A stretch of 64,000 nucleotides of DNA from an uncultured Coprococcus sp. (GTDB lineage Bacteria > Bacillota > Clostridia > Lachnospirales > Lachnospiraceae): assembly GCA_934277375.1 (NCBI GenBank), contig CAKQTZ010000003.1, forward strand, positions 124,001 through 188,000, read 5' to 3'. A program made the position numbers and the translations under genes. Shown in pieces: positions 32,197-41,380 of the stretch. Each line of letters begins with the position of its first letter. Positions within the stretch are counted from its first letter, which is position 1. The notes beneath the pieces are model-generated. The model was not told the origin of the DNA, did no database searches, and worked only from the letters and a program-made list of their open reading frames with translations.

Positions 32197-33471
32197 ATGG
32201 ATAATGATATGATCTGCAAAAAGATAATCCCATGTCTGGATCTGAACAATGCTGTCACGATGGCAAAGTATTATAATGATGCCGGAGCAGACGAGATCGC
32301 GTATTTTGACAGTAAGGCAACTAAAGAAGGCCGCGAGCCAAATGTCGCAATTATCAGACAGATATGTGACAGTGTTGATATACCGCTTATTGCCTGTGGT
32401 GGAGTAAGGGAACTTGATGATGTCAAGAAGCTTTTGTATGCTGGAGCATCAAAGGTATGTATGAAATCTGCTGCACTTAATACTCCAGATCTTGTCACAG
32501 AGGCAGCGGATAGATTTGGCTCTGAAAGAATTATATGCACGATAGATCTGAGCGAGTGTGAGGACCCTGTTGAATATGCCAGAAGACTCAAAGAACTTGG
32601 AGCTGGAGAACTTCTGCTCCTGCACAACAACATGGTGCCTGAGTACATGGAGATTGTTAAATCCATAAGAGAAAATGTTGCACTGCCTGTTATAGTTTCC
32701 ACATATTCAACGAACGGGGAAGCTGTGGCAGAGATGCTTGCTGAGACGAATGCGGAATCAATTTCTCTGTACAATCTTCAGAAGATGGATATAATGGAGA
32801 TTAAGCAGGAATGCCGGGATGCAAATATAGATGTAGATATTTTTGAGTCGTCAATGCCTTTTGAGGAGTTTAAGCTGAACTCTGATGGACTTATACCATG
32901 TGTCACCCAGCATTATAAGACTGGTGAAGTGCTCATGGTTGCGTATATGAACAAAGAATCATATGAAAAAACGATAAGAACAGGACGTATGACATACTGG
33001 AGCCGCAGCCGTAATGAGTTATGGACAAAGGGTGATACATCAGGTCATTATCAGTTTGTCAAGTCGCTTACGATAGACTGTGACAAGGATACGATATTGG
33101 CAAAGGTATCACAGATTGGAGCTGCATGTCATACAGGCAGCCGTACTTGTTTCTTTACAGATCTGGTAAGAAAGGAGTACAATGATACAAATCCTCTGAA
33201 GGTTTTCGAGGAGGTATACAATACCATACGTGACAGAAAGGATCAGCCTGAAAATGATTCATATACAAATTATCTGTTTGACAAGGGTATTGACAAGATA
33301 CTGAAGAAGGTTGGAGAAGGCGCTACTGAGATAGTTATAGCTGCCAAGAACCCTGATTCAGAGGATATAAAATATGAAATATCTGACTTCCTTTATCATC
33401 TTATGTGTCTGATGGTAGAGAAAGGAATCGGCTGGAAAGATATAACAGAAGAACTGGCTGACAGAAGATAG
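32197..33471 (+). CDS. hisIE: HisF-like barrel fused to HisIE (phosphoribosyl-AMP cyclohydrolase / phosphoribosyl-ATP pyrophosphatase)
   Basis: A 424-residue three-part protein. Residues 1-215 form a HisF/HisA-like barrel ([38 protein letters not shown]). Both catalytic Asp positions of HisF look conserved. The later phosphate-binding GG motif is replaced by VSTYST, and the usual DRDGT loop is missing. Residues about 230-325 are HisI ([30 protein letters not shown]), and about 330-424 HisE ([25 protein letters not shown]). HisI and HisE do the second and third steps of the pathway. The barrel is probably not an active HisF, which is inference. No hisA, hisH or separate hisF lies in the window. 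Confidence 0.9.
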   Translation: MDNDMICKKIIPCLDLNNAVTMAKYYNDAGADEIAYFDSKATKEGREPNVAIIRQICDSVDIPLIACGGVRELDDVKKLLYAGASKVCMKSAALNTPDLVTEAADRFGSERIICTIDLSECEDPVEYARRLKELGAGELLLLHNNMVPEYMEIVKSIRENVALPVIVSTYSTNGEAVAEMLAETNAESISLYNLQKMDIMEIKQECRDANIDVDIFESSMPFEEFKLNSDGLIPCVTQHYKTGEVLMVAYMNKESYEKTIRTGRMTYWSRSRNELWTKGDTSGHYQFVKSLTIDCDKDTILAKVSQIGAACHTGSRTCFFTDLVRKEYNDTNPLKVFEEVYNTIRDRKDQPENDSYTNYLFDKGIDKILKKVGEGATEIVIAAKNPDSEDIKYEISDFLYHLMCLMVEKGIGWKDITEELADRR

Positions 33472-33489
33472 AGTGGAGGATATTAGACA

Positions 33490-36153
33490 ATGCAAAATTA
33501 TGGCGTGAATGAACTGAGAAAAATGTTCCTGGAATTCATGGAGAGCAAGGGTCATCTGAGAATGAAGAGCTTTTCACTTATTCCACACAATGACAACAGC
33601 TTACTGCTGATCAATTCAGGTATGGCACCTCTTAAGCCTTACTTTACTGGTCAGGAGATACCACCTAGAAGACGTGTTACAACATGTCAGAAGTGTATCA
33701 GAACAGGAGATATCGAGAATGTTGGTAAGACAGCCCGTCACGGCACATTCTTTGAGATGCTGGGTAATTTCTCATTTGGCGATTATTTCAAACATGAGGC
33801 TATATCCTGGACATGGGAGTTTCTTACAGAGGTTGTAGGACTCGACAAGAACAGACTTTATCCTTCAGTTTACCAGGATGATGATGAGGCTTTTGATATA
33901 TGGAATAAGGAGATCGGCGTTGATGCTGACCGTATATTCAGATTCGGCAAGGAAGATAATTTCTGGGAGCACGGAGCTGGTCCTTGCGGTCCTTGTTCAG
34001 AGGTTTACTATGACAGAGGCGAGAAGTATGGCTGTGGAAAGCCTGGTTGTACTGTAGGCTGCGACTGTGACAGATACATGGAGGTATGGAACAACGTATT
34101 TACACAGTTTAATAATGATGGACACAACAATTATACAGAGCTTGAACAGAAGAATATAGATACAGGTATGGGACTTGAACGACTTGCAGTTGTTGTTCAG
34201 GACGTTGATTCTATATTCGATGTAGATACAATCAAGGCTCTTCGTGATAAGGTTTGTGAGATGGCTGGCGTGGAATATGAGACAGATCACGAGAAGGATG
34301 TATCTATCAGACTTATAACTGATCATATACGTTCAGTTACATTCATGACATCAGATGGTATAGTTCCATCGAACGAAGGCCGTGGTTATGTCCTGAGACG
34401 TCTTCTCAGACGTGCCGCAAGACACGGAAGGCTCTTAGGTATCAAGGGTAAGTTCCTATCAGAACTTGCAAAGACAGTTATCGAGGTGTCAGAGGATGCA
34501 TATCCTGAGCTCACTGAGAAGAAGGAATACATCTTCAATAAGATAGACAAAGAAGAGGAGAGCTTCAACAAGACTATTGATACTGGTCTTGCTATCCTCA
34601 AGGACTATATAGAGGAGACAAAAGCTGCAGGTGAGAAGGTTCTCTCAGGCGATAAGGCTTTCAAGCTCTATGATACCTATGGTTTCCCTCTTGATCTTAC
34701 AAAGGAGATCATTGAGGAGGAAGGAATTGAGGTAGATGAGGACAGATTCTCTGAGTGCATGAATATACAGAAGGAGACTGCAAGAAAAGCCAGAAAAACA
34801 ACAACATATATGGGTGCTGATGCAACTGTATATGAGCAGCTTCCAGTTGACATGACATCGGAATTTGTCGGATACGACAAGCTGACATATAAGTCAGAGA
34901 TCACAGCTATTACTACAGAAGTTGGTGAAAGTGATAACAAAAAGTCAGTTCTTGCTGATACTGTTTCAGAAGGAGCACAGGCTACTGTTATAGTATCCGA
35001 GACACCATTCTATGCTACAATGGGTGGTCAGATAGGTGATAAAGGAATCATTAAGACTGAGAATGGTACATTCGTTGTTGAGGATACTGTCAAGGTCGTA
35101 GGCGGCAAGATCGCACATATCGGTTATGTTGAGTCAGGTGAACTCAATGTGGGAGATGAGGCTGAACTCACAGTTGATGCTGAAAACAGAGCGTTTATAT
35201 GTAACAACCATTCCGCAACACATCTTCTTCAGAGAGCACTCAAGATGGTTCTTGGAGACCATGTAGAGCAGGCAGGTTCCCTCGTTGAGCCGGGAAGACT
35301 GAGATTCGATTTCTCACATGATCAGGCAATGACCAGGGAAGAGATTCAGAAGGTTGAAGATATAGTAAATGAACAGATCCAGCTCGATATACCTGTATGT
35401 ACAGATGTTATGTCTGTAGATGAGGCAAAGAAGACAGGAGCCATGGCTCTGTTTGGTGAGAAGTATGGTGAGAAGGTCCGCGTGGTTTCCATGGGAGACT
35501 TTTCAAAGGAGCTCTGTGGTGGTACACATGTTGCCAGCACAGGAGCTATAAAGACATTTAAGATCATATCAGAGTCTGGCGTTGCAGCCGGAACAAGACG
35601 TATCGAGGCTCTCACATCAGTTGGAGCACTTGATTACTATAGAAATGTAGAGCAGGAGCTTATGGAGGCAGCAAAGGCAGCCAAGACAGATATCCACGGT
35701 GTGGCAGCCAGAATAGAGCAGCTTCTTGCAGAAGTTAAGGAGCTTACTAATGAGAACAAGAAGCTCAAGGACAAGATGGCTAAGGATGCAGCCGGAGACG
35801 TTCTGTCAAGTGCTATAGATAAGGACGGAATCAAGATCCTTACAGCAGCCATTCCTGATACAGACATGAATTCATTGAGAAACCTTGGAGATGATTTCAA
35901 GAGCAAGCTCGGTGACAGCGTTGTGGTTCTTGCATCTGCAAAGGATAGCAAGGTAAATCTTATTGCCATGGCTACAGATGGAGCTGTATCTAAGGGAGCA
36001 CATGCAGGAAATATAATCAAAGCGATTGCTGGTCTTGTCGGTGGCGGTGGTGGTGGACGTCCAACCATGGCACAGGCTGGAGGAAAGAATCCAGACGGAA
36101 TAGAGAACGCACTGGCACAGGCGGTAACAGAAGCTCAGAACCAGTTATCATAA
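33490..36153 (+). CDS. alaS: Alanyl-tRNA synthetase
   Basis: Charges tRNA-Ala. The 887-residue, full-length enzyme has the class II catalytic domain (LLLINSGMAPLKPYF, TCQKCIRTGDIENVG), a tRNA-recognition region (RDRLRR-like LRRLLRRAARHGR), the editing domain with zinc ligands HSATHLL and CGGTH, and a C-terminal DHHA1/C-Ala part ending in the glycine stretch GLVGGGGGGRPTMAQAGG. It starts 18 bases after hisIE with no terminator or T-box between, so it seems to be read through from the his operon. Confidence 0.98.
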   Translation: MQNYGVNELRKMFLEFMESKGHLRMKSFSLIPHNDNSLLLINSGMAPLKPYFTGQEIPPRRRVTTCQKCIRTGDIENVGKTARHGTFFEMLGNFSFGDYFKHEAISWTWEFLTEVVGLDKNRLYPSVYQDDDEAFDIWNKEIGVDADRIFRFGKEDNFWEHGAGPCGPCSEVYYDRGEKYGCGKPGCTVGCDCDRYMEVWNNVFTQFNNDGHNNYTELEQKNIDTGMGLERLAVVVQDVDSIFDVDTIKALRDKVCEMAGVEYETDHEKDVSIRLITDHIRSVTFMTSDGIVPSNEGRGYVLRRLLRRAARHGRLLGIKGKFLSELAKTVIEVSEDAYPELTEKKEYIFNKIDKEEESFNKTIDTGLAILKDYIEETKAAGEKVLSGDKAFKLYDTYGFPLDLTKEIIEEEGIEVDEDRFSECMNIQKETARKARKTTTYMGADATVYEQLPVDMTSEFVGYDKLTYKSEITAITTEVGESDNKKSVLADTVSEGAQATVIVSETPFYATMGGQIGDKGIIKTENGTFVVEDTVKVVGGKIAHIGYVESGELNVGDEAELTVDAENRAFICNNHSATHLLQRALKMVLGDHVEQAGSLVEPGRLRFDFSHDQAMTREEIQKVEDIVNEQIQLDIPVCTDVMSVDEAKKTGAMALFGEKYGEKVRVVSMGDFSKELCGGTHVASTGAIKTFKIISESGVAAGTRRIEALTSVGALDYYRNVEQELMEAAKAAKTDIHGVAARIEQLLAEVKELTNENKKLKDKMAKDAAGDVLSSAIDKDGIKILTAAIPDTDMNSLRNLGDDFKSKLGDSVVVLASAKDSKVNLIAMATDGAVSKGAHAGNIIKAIAGLVGGGGGGRPTMAQAGGKNPDGIENALAQAVTEAQNQLS

Positions 36154-36234
36154 ATCCGCAAGTGTGGTGGAAGCGCTTTGAGATTGCTTAATTGGGAAAG
36201 ACCTCAGATATTTTATAAATTTGTCATTTTCCTG

Positions 36235-36263
36235 TTGACGATTAGGCATTTTATGTATATAAT
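36235..36263 (+). promoter_or_regulatory. rpsU promoter
   Basis: TTGACG (36235-36240), a 17-base spacer and TATAAT (36258-36263). The gene-free stretch 36154-36342 otherwise holds only the hairpin described next. Confidence 0.85.
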
Positions 36264-36289
36264 ACATTTTGTGCTTAAAAATACCCAAT

Positions 36290-36322
36290 CAGTTGTTATT
36301 TGGTAGCATAATTTTACAACTG
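36290..36322 (+). promoter_or_regulatory. Leader hairpin next to the rpsU ribosome-binding region
   Basis: CAGTTGT (36290-36296) and ACAACTG (36316-36322) form a 7-pair stem with a 19-base loop. The right arm abuts GGAGGGAGG (36322-36330). It could allow protein S21 to control its own translation, which is inference. Confidence 0.4.
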
Positions 36323-36342
36323 GAGGGAGGTCAGGTGAGAGA

Positions 36343-36519
36343 ATGTCAAGTGTAATAGTTAAAGAGAACGAAAACTTAGATAGCGCTCTTCGCAGATTCA
36401 AGAGAAATTGTGCGAAGGCTGGTATTCAGCAGGAGATTCGTAAGAGAGAGCATTACGAAAAGCCTAGTGTAAAGCGTAAGAAGAAGTCAGAGGCAGCTAG
36501 AAAGCGCAAGTACAAATAA
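36343..36519 (+). CDS. rpsU: 30S ribosomal protein S21
   Basis: A 58-residue very basic protein of the small ribosomal subunit. It starts [20 protein letters not shown] and ends in the lysine/arginine-rich tail [13 protein letters not shown]. It has its own strong promoter and a terminator, so it is a single-gene unit. AGGTGAGAGA just before the ATG supplies the ribosome site. Confidence 0.96.
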   Translation: MSSVIVKENENLDSALRRFKRNCAKAGIQQEIRKREHYEKPSVKRKKKSEAARKRKYK

Positions 36520-36559
36520 ATCATAGTATCTAATATTTGATTTTAAAATTGATTTCTAA

Positions 36560-36590
36560 GAGTACCGAATATATTCGGTACTCTTTTTTT
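36560..36590 (+). terminator. Terminator of rpsU
   Basis: GAGTACCGAAT and ATTCGGTACTC form a nearly loop-free stem (36560-36583), followed by seven T residues. Confidence 0.93.
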
Positions 36591-36630
36591 ATGTATTTTC
36601 ATATAATATCTAAAAAACGGATTAAAAAGT

Positions 36631-36906
36631 ATGAAAAACAAGTTCAGAAATGTTATATCATATGACCCACCAAAATGGTGTCCTGATTCAAGCGCTGCAA
36701 CATCCAGACTGACAGTATTCAACAATGACGAACTACTCATAGAAAATTTCAGACATGTTATATATTCAGACGACGAAAGGATATCGGTTAAGACCAGAAA
36801 GGGTATACTGAATATATATGGAGGTGCGCTTCAGATAGCATATTATACAGGCTATGAGATAAAGATATGTGGTGTGATAAACAGTGTGGATTGGCTGACA
36901 GAGTGA
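36631..36906 (+). CDS. yqfC: YqfC-like sporulation protein
   Basis: A 91-residue protein of the YabP/YqfC family (LTVFNNDELLIENFRHVIYSDDERISVKTRKGILNI is split here into recognisable parts: NNDELLIENF and VKTRKGILNIYG). The related YabP is needed for the spore coat in Bacillus, and yqfC belongs to the SigE regulon there. It lies four bases before yqfD and heads the yqfC-yqfD-phoH-ybeY cluster, a conserved order in spore formers. The ribosome site is weak. Confidence 0.88.
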   Translation: MKNKFRNVISYDPPKWCPDSSAATSRLTVFNNDELLIENFRHVIYSDDERISVKTRKGILNIYGGALQIAYYTGYEIKICGVINSVDWLTE

Positions 36907-36910
36907 GCAT

Positions 36911-38128
36911 ATGAATATAAGAAAAGAGATCAGAGGTGTGTGCCGTGTTGACTGTGATTCAAAGGCTGCCATGAGACTTATGAATATATGCAGCCACAGA
37001 GATATATCTACATGGCGTAAAAAAGACAATGATGGAGAATTCTACATATACTCTGACAACAGGGAAGAAATCGTAAAAGTGGCAGAAAAATATAATATGA
37101 AAATTGATATTACCGAGATGAAGAGTCTTAAAAGATTTTTTCGGAACAATAAAAAAAGAGTATCGGTGCTCGTGGGGATTTTTGTATTTATGTCTCTTAT
37201 ATATATAGAATCTCTTTATATATGGCACATAGAAGTGGATGGGAATGGCAAGTATACAGATGAAGAGATAATAGAAATGATAGATAGTCAGTATCCATGT
37301 ATGGGTCACAGGAAATCCCAGATAGATATGTATGAGCTGAGAGAGACACTGAGCAACAGCCTTGATGATGTAAGCTGGGTATCTTGCAGTGTAAGTGGGA
37401 CCAAGCTGACGGTGAGATTAAAGGAGGCTATAGATATATTTGACAGTGGGGATATTGATGAGCCATGTAATCTGGTAGCTTCAATGGATTGCACTATCTA
37501 TTCCATAGTAACCTCGGCTGGAACTCCGGTGGCGGTGGTTGGAGATAAGGTAAAAAAAGGAGATATCCTGATATCAGGAGTAGTAAATATACACAACGAT
37601 GATAGTGAGGTAGTAGACACAAGATATGTAACTGCACAGGGAGAGGTGTACGGTATAAGCAAGATAGAGTATAAAGACACAGTCAGTTCGGAGAATCAGA
37701 AAAAGAAAACCAGAGGTAAAAGGCTTAAAAATATACAGTTTGGAATAGGCAGAAAAGTATACACACCGTATGACAGGGAGCCGGCAGATCCTGATTATGA
37801 CATATCATCAGAGAAATACTATCTTCATTTTGGAAATCTGTATCTTCCTTTTTCGGCTTGTATAAATAAGTATGATTACTTTAGCCTGAAAAAAGAAACT
37901 CTCACGGAAAGAGAGCTAAAAAGGCGCATAAATGAACGCTTCATGAGATATGTTGGCAAATTGCAAGAAAAAGGGGTGCAAATAGTCGAAAAAAATGTTA
38001 TTATTACTAATGGGCAGAATGAGATGACAGCCCACGGCAATATAACAGTCAGACTTCCGGTAGGTGTACCAGATGTCATTGCTCCGGTAGATTTACATGA
38101 TGATGCACCAAAGGATGGGACTGATTAG
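36911..38128 (+). CDS. yqfD: YqfD-like sporulation protein (stage IV family)
   Basis: A 405-residue single-pass membrane protein. An N-terminal cytoplasmic part with GVCRVDCDSKAAMRLMNICS is followed by a membrane helix (VSVLVGIFVFMSLIYIESLY, about residues 79-98). A large external domain then starts WHIEVDGNGKYTDEEI. The family is restricted to spore-forming Firmicutes and is SigE-controlled in Bacillus; its molecular role is not known. It pairs with yqfC. Confidence 0.9.
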   Translation: MNIRKEIRGVCRVDCDSKAAMRLMNICSHRDISTWRKKDNDGEFYIYSDNREEIVKVAEKYNMKIDITEMKSLKRFFRNNKKRVSVLVGIFVFMSLIYIESLYIWHIEVDGNGKYTDEEIIEMIDSQYPCMGHRKSQIDMYELRETLSNSLDDVSWVSCSVSGTKLTVRLKEAIDIFDSGDIDEPCNLVASMDCTIYSIVTSAGTPVAVVGDKVKKGDILISGVVNIHNDDSEVVDTRYVTAQGEVYGISKIEYKDTVSSENQKKKTRGKRLKNIQFGIGRKVYTPYDREPADPDYDISSEKYYLHFGNLYLPFSACINKYDYFSLKKETLTERELKRRINERFMRYVGKLQEKGVQIVEKNVIITNGQNEMTAHGNITVRLPVGVPDVIAPVDLHDDAPKDGTD

Positions 38129-38136
38129 AATGTAGA

Positions 38137-39183
38137 ATGACAGGGGACGGAAGATTGAACGAATATTCAGAGTCTATAACAGTTGCTTCAAATTATATTC
38201 AGACTGTATTTGGACAGTTTGATGTCAATATCAAGAAGGTCGAAAAGAGCTTCAATGTATCAATGATCCTTCGCGACGACAAGCTTAAGATAAGCGGTGC
38301 GGAAGATGATGTTAAGAAGTCAGTTCAGGTTATTGAACAATTGTTCCGGATGGCTGACCGCGGAGCATCCATCGATGAGCAGAAGGTCGACTATACAATA
38401 TCCATTGTCACCGAGCATCCACAGGAGGCCAGGGAGAATCTGGCGGAACTGGACAGAGATATAATCTGCCACACAATGAGTGGTAAGCCGATCAAACCTA
38501 AGACAGTGGGACAGCGGTCTTATGTGAATGCGATAGAAAAGTCCATGATCGTATTCGGTGTCGGCCCTGCCGGAACAGGTAAGACATATCTTGCCATGGC
38601 TAAGGCGATCACGGCATTCAAGAACAATGAAGTCGGCAGAATCATTCTGACAAGACCTGCTATAGAGGCTGGTGAAAAACTTGGATTTTTACCGGGAGAT
38701 CTCCAGAGCAAGGTTGATCCTTATCTGAGACCACTATACGATGCGCTATATGAGATAATGGGTGCGGATGCATTTATGAAGAATATGGAGAAGGGGCTTA
38801 TAGAGGTGGCTCCGCTTGCCTATATGAGAGGCCGTACACTGGACAATGCATATATAGTCCTTGACGAGGCGCAGAACACTACTCCGGCTCAGATGAAGAT
38901 GTTCCTGACCCGTATAGGATTCGGTTCCAAAGCGATCATAACAGGAGATCTGTCTCAGAAGGATCTGCCACATGATGCACAGTCAGGATTGGATGTTGCT
39001 CTTAAAGTGCTCAAGGACATAGATGATATAAGTATATGTCATCTGACAAGCCTGGATGTTGTCAGACATCCTCTTGTACAGAAGATTGTAAATGCATATG
39101 AAAAATATGAAGATAAGATGAGCAGGCAGGGAAAAAACAAAAAGACGAATACTGCCACGACTCAGAGAAACAGAGGAAGATGA
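38137..39183 (+). CDS. phoH: PhoH-family ATPase
   Basis: A 348-residue PhoH/YbeZ-type protein: an N-terminal KH-like part, then a P-loop domain with Walker A FGVGPAGTGKTYLAMA (about residues 138-153) and Walker B YIVLDEAQNTTPAQMKMF. It is linked with the RNase YbeY and ribosome quality control through conserved gene pairing, as here. The ATG at 38137 lacks a good ribosome site; an in-frame TTG at 38155 has AGGGGA about 9 bases upstream and could be the true start. Confidence 0.93.
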   Translation: MTGDGRLNEYSESITVASNYIQTVFGQFDVNIKKVEKSFNVSMILRDDKLKISGAEDDVKKSVQVIEQLFRMADRGASIDEQKVDYTISIVTEHPQEARENLAELDRDIICHTMSGKPIKPKTVGQRSYVNAIEKSMIVFGVGPAGTGKTYLAMAKAITAFKNNEVGRIILTRPAIEAGEKLGFLPGDLQSKVDPYLRPLYDALYEIMGADAFMKNMEKGLIEVAPLAYMRGRTLDNAYIVLDEAQNTTPAQMKMFLTRIGFGSKAIITGDLSQKDLPHDAQSGLDVALKVLKDIDDISICHLTSLDVVRHPLVQKIVNAYEKYEDKMSRQGKNKKTNTATTQRNRGR

Positions 39184-39184
39184 C

Positions 39185-39697
39185 ATGTCAGTTAATATAG
39201 AAAATGAGTATGGCGAGATTGATATAAAAAATTATGAAGATGTAATACGGAGTATAGTCGAGGCTTCGGTTCAATTTGTCGGATGCCCATATCCGTGCGA
39301 GGTAAATGTTCTGCTGACGGATAATGAAACTATACATGAAATCAATAACCAGCAGAGGAATATAGACAGGGCTACAGATGTCCTGTCATTTCCCCTGATT
39401 GATTATACAATTCCTGGAAACTTTGATGGTCTCGAGGATAGCCGGTGTGACTACTTTGATCTTACTACAGATGAACTGCTATTGGGAGATATCGTAATAT
39501 CTATTGACAAAGTATATGAGCAGGCAGCTGAGTACAATCATTCACGTACACGTGAACTGGCCTTCCTTGTAGCCCACAGCATGCTCCATTTGTCGGGATA
39601 TGACCATATGGAGGACGATGAGCGTAAGGTCATGGAAGACATGCAGGAAAAAATACTTACAATGAAAGGATATACAAGAGACTATGAGGAAATTTAA
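39185..39697 (+). CDS. ybeY: Endoribonuclease YbeY
   Basis: A metal-dependent RNase involved in 16S rRNA 3'-end maturation and ribosome quality control. The 170-residue protein ends with the zinc motif HSMLHLSGYDHMEDDE (three His), and has NRATDVLSFP-like DRATDVLSFPLID and LLGDIVIS upstream. It starts 1 base after the phoH stop region with a GAGGAAG site. Its 3' end overlaps the lipoprotein gene by 14 bases. Confidence 0.96.
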   Translation: MSVNIENEYGEIDIKNYEDVIRSIVEASVQFVGCPYPCEVNVLLTDNETIHEINNQQRNIDRATDVLSFPLIDYTIPGNFDGLEDSRCDYFDLTTDELLLGDIVISIDKVYEQAAEYNHSRTRELAFLVAHSMLHLSGYDHMEDDERKVMEDMQEKILTMKGYTRDYEEI

Positions 39698-40793
39698 GAC
39701 GGGATTGGTGCTTGCAACAGCTATGGTGATGGGCTTATCACTTTTCGGCTGCGGCGCAAAAGAGGAGAAAAAGACCAGTACAGAAACAGTCACAACAACT
39801 GAGACAAAAGCAGAGGTAGATGTATCACAGTCAGACATGATGAAATCTGCTGCTGCCATTGAAGAGACATTTCACGAGGGTGTATACAATGATCTAACAG
39901 GTGAGTGGAATACAGATAGAAAAGAAGATTATGGCAGACCTATAGCGATTATGATCAACAATATAGAGAATGCTATCCCACAGTCAGGAATAGGACAGGC
40001 AGATGTTCTCTATGAATTTGTTGTAGAGGGCGGTATAACCAGAATGCTTGCAATCTACAATGATTACAGCAGCCTCGAGAAGGTCGGTTCTATAAGAAGC
40101 TGCAGACCTTACTATGTTACAACTGCAAATGAGTTTGATGCTATATACATGCATTATGGTCAGTCACCTCAGGGACAGGAGGAGCTTGACAAGACAGGAA
40201 TAGATCATATAAGCGGTCTTGGCGGTGAGGGTTCAGTATCGTTTTACAGATCTGCTGACCGTGAGGCTCCACATAACGTGTATACAAACAGTGATATGAT
40301 CAAAGCAGGACTTGATTATCTTGGATGTTCTACCACACACAAGAAGGGCTTCAAGAGTAAATTCCAGTTCAATGAAGAAGACAAGACTCCAGAGGGAGAT
40401 GCAGTAAACAAGCTTACACTGAATATGTCAGTTTATACGCAGCCATGGTTTGAGTATGATTCAAAGAATAAGGTTTACAACAGATTCCAGTATGGAGATA
40501 AGCAGATTGATGATCTCACAGGAGAGCAGCTTACATTCAAGAATATAATAATCCAGTTTGCACACTATACAAGTATAGATGATCATGACAGACAGATGAT
40601 AGATCTTGTTGGATCTGGAGATGGATATTATGTATCTGATGGCGTTCTTGTTCCGGTAACATGGAAGAAGTCCAGTGATGACGCAGTTACAAAATATTAT
40701 ACAGAGGATGGCAATGAGCTTCAGCTCAATCCAGGCAAGACATATGTCACAGTATTTGAGAGTGATAACAAGGCTGGTGTTGTATGGGAGTAA
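39684..40793 (+). CDS. DUF3048 (YerB-like) lipoprotein
   Basis: A 369-residue secreted lipoprotein. The signal peptide ends in the lipobox LSLFGC (Cys about residue 23), then a Thr/Glu-rich linker, and two DUF3048-type domains: RPIAIMINNIENAIPQSGIG and the C-terminal part ending NPGKTYVTVFESDNKAGVVW. YerB-type proteins are surface-located in Firmicutes with no established function. The start lies within the ybeY end, suggesting coupled expression, and a terminator follows. Confidence 0.88.
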   Translation: MRKFKTGLVLATAMVMGLSLFGCGAKEEKKTSTETVTTTETKAEVDVSQSDMMKSAAAIEETFHEGVYNDLTGEWNTDRKEDYGRPIAIMINNIENAIPQSGIGQADVLYEFVVEGGITRMLAIYNDYSSLEKVGSIRSCRPYYVTTANEFDAIYMHYGQSPQGQEELDKTGIDHISGLGGEGSVSFYRSADREAPHNVYTNSDMIKAGLDYLGCSTTHKKGFKSKFQFNEEDKTPEGDAVNKLTLNMSVYTQPWFEYDSKNKVYNRFQYGDKQIDDLTGEQLTFKNIIIQFAHYTSIDDHDRQMIDLVGSGDGYYVSDGVLVPVTWKKSSDDAVTKYYTEDGNELQLNPGKTYVTVFESDNKAGVVWE

Positions 40794-40831
40794 TACAGAG
40801 TTTCCCATATAAATAAAGTCATATAATAATG

Positions 40832-40870
40832 GAGGATAGAACTACACTGGTTCTGTCCTCTGTTTTTTTG
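40832..40870 (+). terminator. Terminator after the DUF3048 lipoprotein gene
   Basis: GAGGATAGAAC and GTTCTGTCCTC form an 11-pair stem (40832-40860), followed by TGTTTTTTT. It ends the yqfC-to-lipoprotein unit. Confidence 0.9.
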
Positions 40871-40945
40871 CTGTTGTATTATATATAGATCTGATGAATA
40901 TAGTTTTTTGATAGATGAGATTACTAATGTATACGAGGTGATCTT

Positions 40946-41353
40946 ATGTATAGAAGAATTATATATTTTTTTATTATCATTATTGCTGTATTTGTGTTAT
41001 CTTTTATAACTAGAGAGCTTGTGAACAGGAAAAGTACATCTTATAGCGATGTACGTTGTGTTTATCGCGAATACAGGATTAACAAAGATGATATACAGAC
41101 GGCTGGTGCCAGCAGAGTGAATTTTGAACTGTATGGGGGCTTGATAGTGGATCCTGATGGGGAGATTCCTCATGGCAGATTTTATGTGAGTAGATATGAT
41201 GATCACGTTGCCATATTTAACAGTAATGGAAGCTTATACAGACAGACGTCCATAGTTGTCGACAGCCTTACACCTGAAATTCGTAAATTATTGAACAAAC
41301 ATGTATATTACAATGAGCTTAAGCAGTTGAACAGATTTCTCGACAGTCTGTGA
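40946..41353 (+). CDS. Small membrane-anchored protein, possible BofC-like C-terminal domain
   Basis: A 135-residue protein with one N-terminal membrane helix (IIYFFIIIIAVFVLSFI) and an external domain. The segment GRFYVSRYDDHVAIFNSNGS, then VDSLTPEIRKLLNKHVYYNE, resembles by eye the C-terminal domain of the sporulation protein BofC (a GYFG...DGVITIFNG strand pair followed by a helical region after a Leu-rich turn). This is a weak, unaided comparison. It has an excellent GAGGTGAT site. If not BofC-like, it is an unknown surface protein. Confidence 0.55.
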   Translation: MYRRIIYFFIIIIAVFVLSFITRELVNRKSTSYSDVRCVYREYRINKDDIQTAGASRVNFELYGGLIVDPDGEIPHGRFYVSRYDDHVAIFNSNGSLYRQTSIVVDSLTPEIRKLLNKHVYYNELKQLNRFLDSL

Positions 41354-41380
41354 AACAGTTTCAAAGAGAGAGGTATTGAT

